Assembly: GCF_905171765.1 (NCBI RefSeq)
Contig: NC_053392.1
Span: 410,430,299-410,494,298, forward strand
DNA length: 64,000 nt
Direction: 5' to 3'
DNA from: Bufo bufo
Taxonomy: Eukaryota; Chordata; Amphibia; Anura; Bufonidae
How positions within the stretch are numbered: the stretch's first letter is position 1; every line of letters starts with the position of its first letter. This document shows, one piece after another, positions 1-13,594 of the stretch. The position numbers and the translations under genes are program-made. Under the pieces are notes generated by a model that saw only the letters and a program-made list of their open reading frames with translations, was not told the DNA's origin and ran no database searches.

Positions 1-3000
1 CTTGGAGCCCTTGTCCCCCTCTACCATCCCTGCAAGTCTGGGATCCCTAGCTTGAAAGGGGGCCGCTGGGCTAAACTTCCATGATGCAGGGGGACTTTGT
101 GAAAAATGTATCATGGGGTTATGGAAGTCAAATCGGGTAACATATTCCGATTTTGTCCCTCTGCCATTCATGGAGGGAAGGTGGTACAGAGAAGCTGGAG
201 GTGTCCTCTTGGAGCCCTTGTTCCCCTCTACCATGCCTGCAAGTCTGGGATCCCTAGCATGAAAGGGGGCCGCTGGGCTGAACTTCCATGAGGTAGGGGG
301 ACTTTGTGAAAAATGTATACAGGGGTTATGGAAGTCAAATCGGGTAACATTTTCCTATTTTGTCCCTCTGCCATTTCCGGAGGGAAGCTGGTACAGACAA
401 GCTGGAAATGTCCTCTTGGAGCCCAAGTCCCCCTCTACTATCCCTGCAAGTCTGGGATCCCTAGCTTGAAAGGGGGCCGCTGGGCTGAACTTCCATGATG
501 CAGGGGGACTTTGTGAAAAATGTATCCAGGGGTTATGGAAGTCAAATCGGGTAACATTTTCCGATTTTGTCCCTCTGCCATTCATGGAGGGAAGGTGGTA
601 CAGACAAGCTGGAGGTGTCCTCTTGGAGCCCAAGTCCCCCTCTACCATCCCTGCAAGTCTGGGATCCCTAGCTTGAAAGGGGGCCGCTGGGCTGAACTTC
701 CATGATGCAGGGGGACTTTGTGAAAAATGTATCCAGGGGTTATGGAAGTCAAATCGGGTAACATTTTCCGATTTTGTCCCTCTGCCATTCATGGAGGGAA
801 GGTGGTACAGACAAGCTGGAGGTGTCCTCTTGGAGCCCAAGTCCCCCTCTACCATCCCTGCAAGTCTGGGATCCCTAGCATGAAAGGGGGCCGCTGGGCT
901 GAACTTCCATGAGGTAGGGGGACTTTGTGAAAAATGTATCCAGGGGTTATGGAAGTCAAATCGGGTAACATTTTCCGATTTTGTCCCTCTGCCATTTCCG
1001 GAGGGAAGATGGTACAGACAAGCTGGAGGTGTCCTCTTGGAGCCCTTGTCCCCCTCTACCATCCCTGCAAGTCTGGGATCCCTAGCTTGAAAGGGGGCCG
1101 CTGGGCTAAACTTCCATGATGCAGGGGGACTTTGTGAAAAATGTATCCAGGGGTTATGGAAGTCAAATCGGGTAACATATTCCGATTTTGTCCCTCTGCC
1201 ATTCATGGAGGGAAGGTGGTACAGAGAAGCTGGAGGTGTCCTCTTGGAGCCCTTGTTCCCCTCTACCATGCCTGCAAGTCTGGGATCCCTAGCATGAAAG
1301 GGGGCCGCTGGGCTGAACTTCCATGAGGTAGGGGGACTTTGTGAAAAATGTATACAGGGGTTTTGGAAGTCAAATCGGGTAACATTTTCCTATTTTGTCC
1401 CTCTGCCATTTCCGGAGGGAAGGTTGTACAGACAAGCTGGAGGTGTCCTCTTGGAGCCCAAGTCCCCCTCTACCATCCCTGCAAGTCTGGGATCCCTAGC
1501 TTGAAAGGGGGCCGCTGGGCTGAACTTCCATGATGCAGGGGGACTTTGTGAAAAATGTATCCAGGGGTTATGGAAGTCAAATCGGGTAACATTTTCCGAT
1601 TTTGTCCCTCTGCCATTTCCGGAGGGAAGGTGGTACAGACAAGCTGGAGGTGTCCTCTTGGAGCCCAAGTCCCCCTCTACCATCCCTGCAAGTCTGGGAT
1701 CCCTAGCTTGAAAGGGGGCCGCTGGGCTGAACTTCCATGATGCAGGGGGACTTTGTGAAAAATGTATTCAGGGGTTATGGAAGTCAAATCGGGTAACATT
1801 TTCCGATTTTGTCCCTCTGCCATTCATGGAGGGAAGGTGGTACAGACAAGCTGGAGGTGTCCTCTTGGAGCCCTTGTCCCCCTCTACCATGCCTGCAAGT
1901 CTGGGATCCCTAGCATGAAAGGGGGCCGCTGGGCTGAACTTCCTTGAGGTAGGGGGACTTTGTGAAAAATGTATCCAGGGGTTATGGAAGTCAAATCGGG
2001 TAACATTTTCCGATTTTGTCCCTCTGCCATTTCCGGAGGGAAGGTGGTACAGACAAGCTAGAGGTGTCCTCTTGGAGCCCAAGTCCCCCTCTACTATCCC
2101 TGCAAGTCTGGGATCCCTAGCTTGAAAGGGGGCCGCTGGGCTGAACTTCCATGATGCAGGGGGACTTTGTGAAAATTGTATCCAGGGGTTATGGAAGTCA
2201 AATCGGGTAACATTTTCCGATTTTATCCCTCTGCCATTCATGGAGGGAAGGTGGTACAGACAAGCTGGAGGTGTCCTCTTGGAGCACAAGTCCCCCTCTA
2301 CCATCCCTGCAAGTCTGGGATCCCTAGCATGAAAGGGGGCCGCTGGGCTGAACTTCCATGAGGTAGGGGGACTTTGTGAAAAATGTATCCAGGGGTTATG
2401 GAAGTCAAATCGGGTAACATTTTCCGATTTTGTCCCTCTGCCATTTCCGGAGGGAAGGTGGTACAGACAAGCTGGAGGTGTCGTCTTGGAGCCCTTGTCC
2501 CCCTCTACCATCCCTGCAAGTCTGGGATCCCTAACTTGAAAGGGGGCCGCTGGGCTGAACTTCCATGATGCAGGGGGACTTTGTGAAAAATGTATACAGG
2601 GGTTATGGAAGTCAAATCGGGTAACATTTTCCGATTTTGTCCCTCTGCCATTTCCGGAGGGAAGGTGGTACAGACAAGCTGGAGGTGTCCTCTTGGAGCC
2701 CTTGTCCCCCTCTACCATCCCTGCAAGTCTGGGATCCCTAGCTTGAAAGGGGGCCGCTGGGCTGAACTTCCATGATGCAGGGGGACTTTGTGAAAAATGT
2801 ATCCAGGGGTTATGGAAGTCAAATCGGGTAACATATTCCGATTTTGTCCCTCTGCCATTCATGGAGGGAAGGTGGTACAGAGAAGCTGGAGGTGTCCTCT
2901 TGGAGCCCTTGTTCCCCTCTACCATGCCTGCAAGTCTGGGATCCCTAGCATGAAAGGGGGCCGCTGGGCTGAACTTCCATGAGGTAGGGGGACTTTGTGA

Positions 3001-4244
3001 AAAATGTATCCAGGGGTTATGGAAGTCAAATCGGGTAACATTTTCCGATTTTGTCCCTCTGCCATTTCCGGAGGGAAGGTGGTACAGACAAGCTGGAAGT
3101 GTCCTCTTGGAGCTCAAGTCCCCCTCTACCATCCCTGCAAGTCTGGGATCCCTAGCTTGAAAGGGGGCCGCTGGGCTGAACTTCCATGATGCAGGGGGAC
3201 TTTGTGAAAAATGTATACAGGGGCTATGGAAGTCAAATCGGGTAACATTTTCCGATTTTGTCCCTCTGCCATTTCCGGAGGGAAGGTGGTACAGACAAGC
3301 TAGAGGTGTCCTCTTGGAGCCCAAGTCCCCCTCTACCATCCCTGCAAGTCTGGGATCCCTAGCTTGAAAGGGGGCCGCTGGGCTGAACTTCCATGAGGTA
3401 GGGGGACTTTGTGAAAAATGTATCCAGGGGTTATTGAAGTCAAATCGGGTAACATTTTCAGATTTTGTCCCTCTGCCATTTCCGGAGGGAAGGTGGTACA
3501 GACAAGCTGGAGGTGTCCTCTTGGAGCCCAAGTCCCCTCTACCATCCCTGCAAGTCTGGGATCCCTAGCTTGAAAGGGGGCCGCTGGGCTGAACTTCCAT
3601 GAGGTAGGGGGACTTTGTGAAAAATGTATCCAGGGGTTATGGAAGTCAAATCGGGTAACATTTTCCGATTTTGTCCTTCTGCCATTTCCGGAGGGAAGGT
3701 GGTACAGACAAGCTGGAGGTGTCCTCTTGGAGCCCAAGTCCCCCTCTACCATCCCTGCAAGTCTGGGATCCCTAGCATGAAAGGGGGCCGCTGGGCTGAA
3801 CTTCCATGAGGTAGGGGGACTTTGTGAAAAATGTATACAGGGGTTATGGAAGTCAAATCGGGTAACATTTTCCGATTTTGTCCCTCTGCCATTTCCGGAG
3901 GGAAGGTGGTACAGACAAGCTGGAAATGTCCTCTTGGAGCCCAAGTCCCCCTCTACCATCCCTGCAAGTCTGGGATCCCTAGCTTGAAAGGGGGCCGCTG
4001 GGCTGAACTTCCATGATGCAGGGGGACTTTGTGAAAAATGTATACAGGGGCTATGGAAGTCAAATCGGGTAACATTTTCCGATTTTGTCCCTCTGCCATT
4101 CATGGAGGGAAGGTGGTACAGACAAGCTGGAGGTGTCCTCTTGGAGCCCTTGTCCCCCTCTACCATCCCTGCAAGTCTGGGATCCCTAGCTTGAAAGGGG
4201 GCCGCTGGGCTGAACTTCCATGATGCAGGGGGACTTTGTGAAAA

Positions 4245-7200
4245 ATGTATCCAGGGGTTATGGAAGTCAAATCGGGTAACATATTTCGATTTTGTCCCTC
4301 TGCCATTCATGGAGGGAAGGTGGTACAGACAAGCTGGAGGTGTCCTCTTGGAGCCCTTGTTCCCCTCTAGCATGCCTGCAAGTCTGGGATCCCTAGCATG
4401 AAAGGGGGCCGCTGGGCTGAACTTCCATGATGCAGGGGGACTTTGTGAAAAATGTATCCAGGGGTTATGGAAGTCAAATCGGGTAACATTTTCCGATTTT
4501 GTCCCTCTGCCATTTTCGGAGGGAAGGTGGTACAGACAAGCTGGAAATGTCCTCTTGGAGCCCAAGTCCCCCTCTACCATCCCTGCAAGTCTGGGATCCC
4601 TAGCTTGAAAGGGGGCCGCTGGGCTGAACTTCCATGATGCAGGGGGACTTTGTGAAAAATGTATACAGGGGCTATGGAAGTCAAATCGGGTAACATTTTC
4701 CGATTTTGTCCCTCTGCCATTCATGGAGGGAAGATGGTACAGACAAGCTGGAGGTGTCCTCTTGGAGCCCTTGTCCCCCTCTACCATCCCTGCAAGTCTG
4801 GGATCCCTAGCTTGAAAGGGGGCCGCTGGGCTGAACTTCCATGATGCAGGGGGACTTTGTGAAAAATGTATCCAGGGGTTATGGAAGTCAAATCGGGTAA
4901 CATATTCTGATTTTGTCCCTCTGCCATTCATGGAGGGAAGGTGGTACAGACAAGCTGGAGGTGTCCTCTTGGAGCCCTTGTTCCCCTCTAGCATGCCTGC
5001 AAGTCTGGGATCCCTAGCATGAAAGGGGGCCGCTGGGCTGAACTTCCATGAGGTAGGGGGACTTTGTGAAAAATGTATCCAGGGGTTATGGAAGTCAAAT
5101 CGGGTAACATTTTCCGATTTTGTCCCTCTGCCATTCCGGAGGGAAGGTGGTACAGACAAGCTGGAGGTGTCCTCTTGGAGCCCAAGTCCCCCTCTACCAT
5201 CCCTGCAAGTCTGGGATCCCTAGCTTGAAAGGGGGCCGCTGGGCTGAACTTCCATGATGCAGGGGGACTTTGTGAAAAATGTATCCAGGGGTTATGGAAG
5301 TCAAATCGGGTAACATTTTCCGATTTTGTCCCTCTGCCATTTCCGGAGGGAAGGTGGTACAGACAAGCTAGAGGTGTCCTCTTGGAGCCCAAGTCCCCCT
5401 CTACCATCCCTGCAAGTCTGGGATCCCTAGCTTGAAAGGGGGCCGCTGGGCTGAACTTCCATGAGGTAGGGGGACTTTGTGAAAAATGTATCCAGGGGTT
5501 ATGGAAGTCAAATCGGGTAACATTTTCAGATTTTGTCCCTCTGCCATTTCCGGAGGGAAGGTGGTACAGACAAGCTGGAGGTGTCCTCTTGGAGCCCAAG
5601 TCCCCCTCTACCATCCCTGCAAGTCTGGGATCCCTAGCTTGAAAGGGGGCCGCTGGGCTGAACTTCCATGAGGTAGGGGGACTTTGTGAAAAATGTATCC
5701 AGGGGTTATGGAAGTCAAATCGGGTAACATTTTCCGATTTTGTCCTTCTGCCATTTCCGGAGGGAAGGTGGTACAGACAAGCTGGAGGTGTCCTCTTGGA
5801 GCCCAAGTCCTCCTCTACCATCCCTGCAAGTCTGGGATCCCTAGCTTGAAAGGGGGCCGCTGGGCTGAACTTCCATGATGCAGGGGGACTTTGTGAAAAA
5901 TGTATCCAGGGGTTATGGAAGTCAAATCGGGTAACATATTTCGATTTTGTACCTCTGCCATTCATGGAGGGAAGGTGGTACAGACAAGCTGGAGGTGTCC
6001 TCTTGGAGCCCTTGTTCCCCTCTAGCATGCCTGCAAGTCTGGGATCCCTAGCATGAAAGGGGGCCGCTGGGCTGAACTTCCATGATGCAGGGGGACTTTG
6101 TGAAAAATGTATCCAGGGGTTATGGAAGTCAAATCGGGTAACATTTTCCGATTTTGTCCCTCTGCCATTCATGGAGGGAAGGTGGTACAGACAAGCTGGA
6201 GGTGTCCTCTTGGAGCCCTAGTCCCCCTCTACCATGCCTGCAAGTCTGGGATCCCTAGCATGAAAGGGGGCCGCTGGGCTGAACTTCCATGATGCAGGGG
6301 GACTTTGTGAAAAATGTATCCAGGGGTTATGGAAGTCAAATCGGGTAACATTTTCCGATTTTGTCCCTCTGCCATTTCCGGAGGGAAGGTGGTACAGACA
6401 AGCTAGAGGTGTCCTCTTGGAGCCCAAGTCCCCCTCTACCATCCCTGCAAGTCTGGGATCCCTAGCTTGAAAGGGGGCCGCTGGGCTGAACTTCCATGAG
6501 GTAGGGGGACTTTGTGAAAAATGTATCCAGGGGTTATGGAAGTCAAATCGGGTAACATTTTCCGATTTTGTCCCTCTGCCATTCATGGAGGGAAGGTGGT
6601 ACAGACAAGCTGGAGGTGTCCTCTTGGAGCCCTTGTCCCCCTCTACCATCCCTGCAAGTCTGGGATCCCTAGCTTGAAAGGGGGCCGCTGGGCTGAACTT
6701 CCATGATGCAGGGGGACTTTGTGAAAAATGTATCCAGGGGTTATGGAAGTCAAATCGGGTAACATTTTCCGATTTTGTCCCTCTGCCATTCATGGAGGGA
6801 AGGTGGTACAGACAAGCTGGAGGTGTCCTCTTGGAGCCCTTGTCCCCCTCTACCATCCCTGCAAGTCTGGGATCCCTAGCTTGAAAGGGGGCCGCTGGGC
6901 TGAACTTCCATGATGCAGGGGGACTTTGTGAAAAATGTATCCAGGGGTTATGGAAGTCAAATCGGGTAACATATTCCGATTTTGTCCCTCTGCCATTCAT
7001 GGAGGGAAGGTGGTACAGACAAGCTGGAGGTGTCCTCTTGGAGCCCTTGTTCCCCTCTAGCATGCCTGCAAGTCTGGGATCCCTAGCATGAAAGGGGGCC
7101 GCTGGGCTGAACTTCCATGATGCAGGGGGACTTTGTGAAAAATGTATCCAGGGGTTATGGAAGTCAAATCGGGTAACATTTTCCGATTTTGTCCCTCTGC

Positions 7201-8589
7201 CATTTCCGGAGGGAAGGTGGTACAGACAAGCTGGAGGTGTCCTCTTGGAGCCCAAGTCCCCCTCTACCATCCCTGCAAGTCTGGGATCCCTAGCTTGAAA
7301 GGGGGCCGCTGGGCTGAACTTCCATGATGCAGGGGGACTTTGTGAAAAATGTATACAGGGGTTATGGAAGTCAAATCGGGTAACATTTTCCGATTTTGTC
7401 CCTCTGCCATTCATGGAGGGAAGGTGGTACAGACAAGCTGGAGGTGTCCTCTTGGAGCCCTTGTCCCCCTCTACCATCCCTGCAAGTCTGGGATCCCTAG
7501 CTTGAAAGGGGGCCGCTGGGCTGAACTTCCATGATGCAGGGGGACTTTGTGAAAAATGTATCCAGGGGTTATGGAAGTCAAATCGGGTAACATATTCCGA
7601 TTTTGTCCCTCTGCCATTCATGGAGGGAAGGTGGTACAGACAAGCTGGAGGTGTCCTCTTGGAGCCCTTGTTCCCCTCTAGCATGCCTGCAAGTCTGGGA
7701 TCCCTAGCATGAAAGGGGGCCGCTGGGCTGAACTTCCATGAGGTAGGGGGACTTTGTGAAAAATGTATCCAGGGGTTATGGAAGTCAAATCGGGTAACAT
7801 TTTCCGATTTTGTCCCTCTGCCATTTCGGAGGGAAGGTGGTACAGACAAGCTGGAGGTGTCCTCTTGGAGCCCAAGTCCCCCTCTACCATCCCTGCAAGT
7901 CTGGGATCCCTAGCTTGAAAGGGGGCCGCTGGGCTGAACTTCCATGATGCAGGGGGACTTTGTGAAAAATGTATCCAGGGGTTATGGAAGTCAAATCGGG
8001 TAACATTTTCCGATTTTGTCCCTCTGCCATTTCCGGAGGGAAGGTGGTACAGACAAGCTAGAGGTGTCCTCTTGGAGCCCAAGTCCCCCTCTACCATCCC
8101 TGCAAGTCTGGGATCCCTAGCTTGAAAGGGGGCCGCTGGGCTGAACTTCCATGAGGTAGGGGGACTTTGTGAAAAATGTATCCAGGGGTTATGGAAGTCA
8201 AATCGGGTAACATTTTCCGATTTTGTCCCTCTGCCATTTCCGGAGGGAAGGTGGTACAGACAAGCTGGAGGTGTCCTCTTGGAGCCCAAGTCCCCTCTAC
8301 CATCCCTGCAAGTCTGGGATCCCTAGCTTGAAAGGGGGCCGCTGGGCTGAACTTCCATGAGGTAGGGGGACTTTGTGAAAAATGTATCCAGGGGTTATGG
8401 AAGTCAAATCGGGTAACATTTTCCGATTTTGTCCTTCTGCCATTTCCGGAGGGAAGGTGGTACAGACAAGCTGGAGGTGTCCTCTTGGAGCCCAAGTCCC
8501 CCTCTACCATCCCTGCAAGTCTGGGATCCCTAGCTTGAAAGGGGGCCGCTGGGCTGAACTTCCATGATGCAGGGGGACTTTGTGAAAAA
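4245..8589. repeat. Block duplication within the satellite
   Basis: The order of marked units from about 4245 to 5900 is repeated from about 6935 to 8589, an offset of 2690 bp (13 units less one base). Both blocks run: a unit with ctctagcatgcc, a cccaag unit, a tatacagggg unit, a second ctctagcatgcc unit, a 206-bp unit, a unit with agctagaggt, a cccaag unit and a unit with gtccttctgcc. The last three markers also occur in order at 3211-3830. The 206-bp units at 5131 and 7827 lost different bases, so they are not a simple shared deletion. Confidence 0.7.
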
Positions 8590-11500
8590 TGTATCCAGGG
8601 GTTATGGAAGTCAAATCGGGTAACATTTTCCGATTTTGTCCCTCTGCCATTCATGGAGGGAAGGTGGTACAGACAAGCTGGAGGTGTCCTCTTGGAGCCC
8701 TTGTCCCCTCTACCATCCCTGCAAGTCTGGGATCCCTAGCATGAAAGGGGGCCGCTGGGCTGAACTTCCATGATGCAGGGGGACTTTGTGAAAAATGTAT
8801 CCAGGGGTTATGGAAGTCAAATCGGGTAACATATTCCGATTTTGTCCCTCTGCCATTCATGGAGGGAAGGTGGTACAGACAAGCTGGAGGTGTCCTCTTG
8901 GAGCCCTTGTCCCCTCTACCATGCCTGCAAGTCTGGGATCCCTAGCATGAAAGGGGGCCGCTGGGCTGAACTTCCATGATGCAGGGGGACTTTGTGAAAA
9001 ATGTATCCAGGGGTTATGGAAGTCAAATCGGGTAACATATTCCGATTTTGTCCCTCTGCCTTTCATGGAAAGAAGGTGGTACAGACAAGCTAGAGGTGTC
9101 CTCTTGGAGACCAAGACCCCCTCTACCATCCCTGCAAGTCTGGGATCCCTAGCTTGAAAGGGGGCCGCTGGGCTGAACTTCCATGAGGTAGGGGGACTTT
9201 GTGAAAAATGTATCCAGGGGTTATGGAAGTCAAATCGGGTAACATTTTCCGATTTTGTCCCTCTGCCATTTCAGGAGGGAAGGTGGTACAGACAAGCTGG
9301 AGGTGTCCTCTTGGAGCCCTTGTCCCCCTCTACCATCCCTGCAAGTCTGGGATCCCTAGCTTGAAAGGGGGCCGCTGGGCTGAACTTCCATGATGCAGGG
9401 GGACTTTGTGAAAAATGTATCCAGGGGTTATGGAAGTCAAATCGGGTAACATTTTCCGATTTTGTCCCTCTGCCATTTCCGGAGGGAAGGTGGTACAGAC
9501 AAGCTGGAGGTGTCCTCTTGGAGCCCTTGTCCCCCTCTACCATCCCTGCAAGTCTGGGATCCCTAGCTTGAAAGGGGGCCGCTGGGCTGAACTTCCATGA
9601 TGCAGGGGGACTTTGTGAAAAATGTATCCAGGGGTTATGGAAGTCAAATCGGGTAACATTTTCCGATTTTGTCCCTCTGCCATTTCCGGAGGGAAGGTGG
9701 TACAGACAAGCTGGAGGTGTCCTCTTGGAGCCCAAGTCCCCCTCTACCATCCCTGCAAGTCTGGGATCCCTAGCTTGAAAGGGGGCCGCTGGGCTGAACT
9801 TCCATGAGGTAGGGGGACTTTGTGAAAAATGTATCCAGGGGTTATGGAAGTCAAATCGGGTAACATTTTCCGATTTTGTCCCTCTGCCATTTCCGGAGGG
9901 AAGGTGGTACAGACAAGCTGGAGGTGTCCTCTTGGAGCCCAAGTCCCCCTCTACCATCCCTGCAAGTCTGGGATCCCTAGCTTGAAAGGGGGCCGCTGGG
10001 CTGAACTTCCATGAGGCAGGGGGACTTTGTGAAAAATGTATCCAGGGGTTATGGAAGTCAAATCGGGTAACATATTCCGATTTTGTCCCTCTGCCATTCA
10101 TGGAGGGAAGGTGGTACAGACAAGCTGGAGGTGTCCTCTTGGAGCCCTTGTTCCCCTCTACCATGCCTGCAAGTCTGGGATCCCTAGCATGAAAGGGGGC
10201 CGCTGGGCTGAACTTCCATGAGGTAGGGGGACTTTGTGAAAAATGTATCCAGGGGTTATGGAAGTCAAATCGGGTAACATTTTCCGATTTTGTCCTTCTG
10301 CCATTTCCGGAGGGAAGGTGGTACAGACAAGCTGGAGGTGTCCTCTTGGAGCCCAAGTCCCCCTCTACCATCCCTGCAAGTCTGGGATCCCTAGCATGAA
10401 AGGGGGCCGCTGGGCTGAACTTCCATGAGGTAGGGGGACTTTGTGAAAAATGTATCCAGGGGTTATGGAAGTCAAATCGGGTAACATTTTCCGATTTTGT
10501 CCCTCTGCCATTTCCGGAGGGAAGGTGGTACAGACAAGCTGGAGGTGTCCTCTTGGAGCCCTTGTCCCCCTCTACCATCCCTGCAAGTCTGGGATCCCTA
10601 GCTTGAAAGGGGGCCGCTGGGCTGAACTTCCATGATGCAGGGGGACTTTGTGAAAAATGTATCCAGGGGTTATGGAAGTCAAATCGGGTAACATTTTCCG
10701 ATTTTGTCCCTCTGCCATTTCCGGAGGGAAGGTGGTACAGACAAGCTGGAGGTGTCCTCTTGGAGCCCTTGTTCCCCTCTACCATGCCTGCAAGTCTGGG
10801 ATCCCTAGCATGAAAGGGGGCCGCTGGGCTGAACTTCCATGAGGTAGGGGGACTTTGTGAAAAATGTATCCAGGGGTTATGGAAGTCAAATCGGGTAACA
10901 TTTTCCGATTTTGTCCCTCTGCCATTTCCGGAGGGAAGGTGGTACAGACAAGCTGGAGGTGTCCTCTTGGAGCCCAAGTCCCCCTCTACCATCCCTGCAA
11001 GTCTGGGATCCCTAGCTTGAAAGGGGGCCGCTGGGCTGAACTTCCATGAGGCAGGGGGACTTTGTGAAAAATGTATCCAGGGGTTATGGAAGTCAAATCG
11101 GGTAACATTTTCCGATTTTGTCCCTCTGCCATTCATGGAGGGAAGGTGGTACAGACAAGCTGGAGGTGTCCTCTTGGAGCCCTTGTCCCCCTCTACCATC
11201 CCTGCAAGTCTGGGATCCCTAGCTTGAAAGGGGGCCGCTGGGCTGAACTTCCATGATGCAGGGGGACTTTGTGAAAAATGTATCCAGGGGTTATGGAAGT
11301 CAAATCGGGTAACATTTTCCGATTTTGTCCCTCTGCCATTTCCGGAGGGAAGGTGGTACAGACAAGCTGGAGGTGTCCTCTTGGAGCCCTTGTCCCCCTC
11401 TACCATCCCTGCAAGTCTGGGATCCCTAGCTTGAAAGGGGGCCGCTGGGCTGAACTTCCATGATGCAGGGGGACTTTGTGAAAAATGTATCCAGGGGTTA

Positions 11501-13394
11501 TGGAAGTCAAATCGGGTAACATTTTCCGATTTTGTCCCTCTGCCATTTCCGGAGGGAAGGTGGTACAGACAAGCTGGAGGTGTCCTCTTGGAGCCCTTGT
11601 CCCCCTCTACCATCCCTGCAAGTCTGGGATCCCTAGCTTGAAAGGGGGCCGCTGGGCTGAACTTCCATGAGGCAGGGGGACTTTGTGAAAAATGTATCCA
11701 GGGGTTATGGAAGTCAAATCGGGTAACATTTTCCGATTTTGTCCCTCTGCCATTTCCGGAGGGAAGGTGGTACAGACAAGCTGGAGGTGTCCTCTTGGAG
11801 CCCTTGTCCCCCTCTACCATCCCTGCAAGTCTGGGATCCCTAGCTTGAAAGGGGGCCGCTGGGCTGAACTTCCATGATGCAGGGGGACTTTGTGAAAAAT
11901 GTATCCAGGGGTTATGGAAGTCAAATCGGGTAACATATTCCGATTTTGTCCCTCTGCCATTCATGGAGGGAAGGTGGTACAGACAAGCTGGAGGTGTCCT
12001 CTTGGAGCCCTTGTTCCCCTCTACCATGCCTGCAAGTCTGGGATCCCTAGCATGAAAGGGGGCCGCTGGGCTGAACTTCCATGAGGTAGGGGGACTTTGT
12101 GAAAAATGTATCCAGGGGTTATGGAAGTCAAATCGGGTAACATTTTCCGATTTTGTCCCTCTGCCATTTCCGGAGGGAAGGTGGTACAGACAAGCTGGAG
12201 GTGTCCTCTTGGAGCCCTTGTCCCCCTCTACCATCCCTGCAAGTCTGGGATCCCTAGCTTGAAAGGGGGCCGCTGGGCTGAACTTCCATGATGCAGGGGG
12301 ACTTTGTGAAAAATGTATCCAGGGGTTATGGAAGTCAAATCGGGTAACATATTCCGATTTTGTCCCTCTGCCATTCATGGAGGGAAGGTGGTACAGACAA
12401 GCTGGAGGTGTCCTCTTGGAGCCCAAGTCCCCCTCTACCATCCCTGCAAGTCTGGGATCCCTAGCTTGAAAGGGGGCCGCTGGGCTGAACTTCCATGATG
12501 CAGGGGGACTTTGTGAAAAATGTATCCAGGGGTTATGGAAGTCAAATCGGGTAACATTTTCCGATTTTGTCCCTCTGCCATTTCCGGAGGGAAGGTGGTA
12601 CAGACAAGCTGGAGGTGTCCTCTTGGAGCCCAAGTCCCCCTCTACCATCCCTGCAAGTCTGGGATCCCTAGCTTGAAAGGGGGCCGCTGGGCTGAACTTC
12701 CATGAGGCAGGGGGACTTTGTGAAAAATGTATCCAGGGGTTATGGAAGTCAAATCGGGTAACATTTTCCGATTTTGTCCCTCTGCCATTTCCGGAGGGAA
12801 GGTGGTACAGACAAGCTGGAGGTGTCCTCTTGGAGCCCATGTCCCCCTCTACCATCCCTGCAAGTCTGGGATCCCTAGCTTGAAAGGGGGCCGCTGGGCT
12901 GAACTTCCATGAGGTAGGGGGACTTTGTGAAAAATGTATCCAGGGGTTATGGAAGTCAAATCGGGTAACATTTTCCGATTTTGTCCCTCTGCCATTTCCG
13001 GAGGGAAGGTGGTACAGACAAGCTGGAGGTGTCCTCTTGGAGCCCAAGTCCCCCTCTACCATCCCTGCAAGTCTGGGATCCCTAGCTTGAAAGGGGGCCG
13101 CTGGGCTGAACTTCCATGAGGCAGGGGGACTTTGTGAAAAATGTATCCAGGGGTTATGGAAGTCAAATCGGGTAACATTTTCCGATTTTGTCCCTCTGCC
13201 ATTCATGGAGGGAAGGTGGTACAGACAAGCTGGAGGTGTCCTCTTGGAGCCCTTGTCCCCCTCTACCATGCCTGCAAGTCTGGGATCCCTAGCATGAAAG
13301 GGGGCCGCTGGGCTGAACTTCCATGAGGTAGGGGGACTTTGTGAAAAATGTATCCAGGGGTTATGGAAGTCAAATCGGGTAACATTTTCCGATT

Positions 13395-13594
13395 NNNNNN
13401 NNNNNNNNNNNNNNNNNNNNNNNNNNNNNNNNNNNNNNNNNNNNNNNNNNNNNNNNNNNNNNNNNNNNNNNNNNNNNNNNNNNNNNNNNNNNNNNNNNNN
13501 NNNNNNNNNNNNNNNNNNNNNNNNNNNNNNNNNNNNNNNNNNNNNNNNNNNNNNNNNNNNNNNNNNNNNNNNNNNNNNNNNNNNNNNNNNNNNN
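13395..13594. other. Assembly gap (200 N)
   Basis: Exactly 200 N inside the 207-bp array. The flanks resume in satellite, and the first unit after the gap is unusually diverged (cattcccgg, agcttgagg, tctcggatcac). A round 200 suggests a placeholder, so the true copy number is unknown. Confidence 0.98.
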
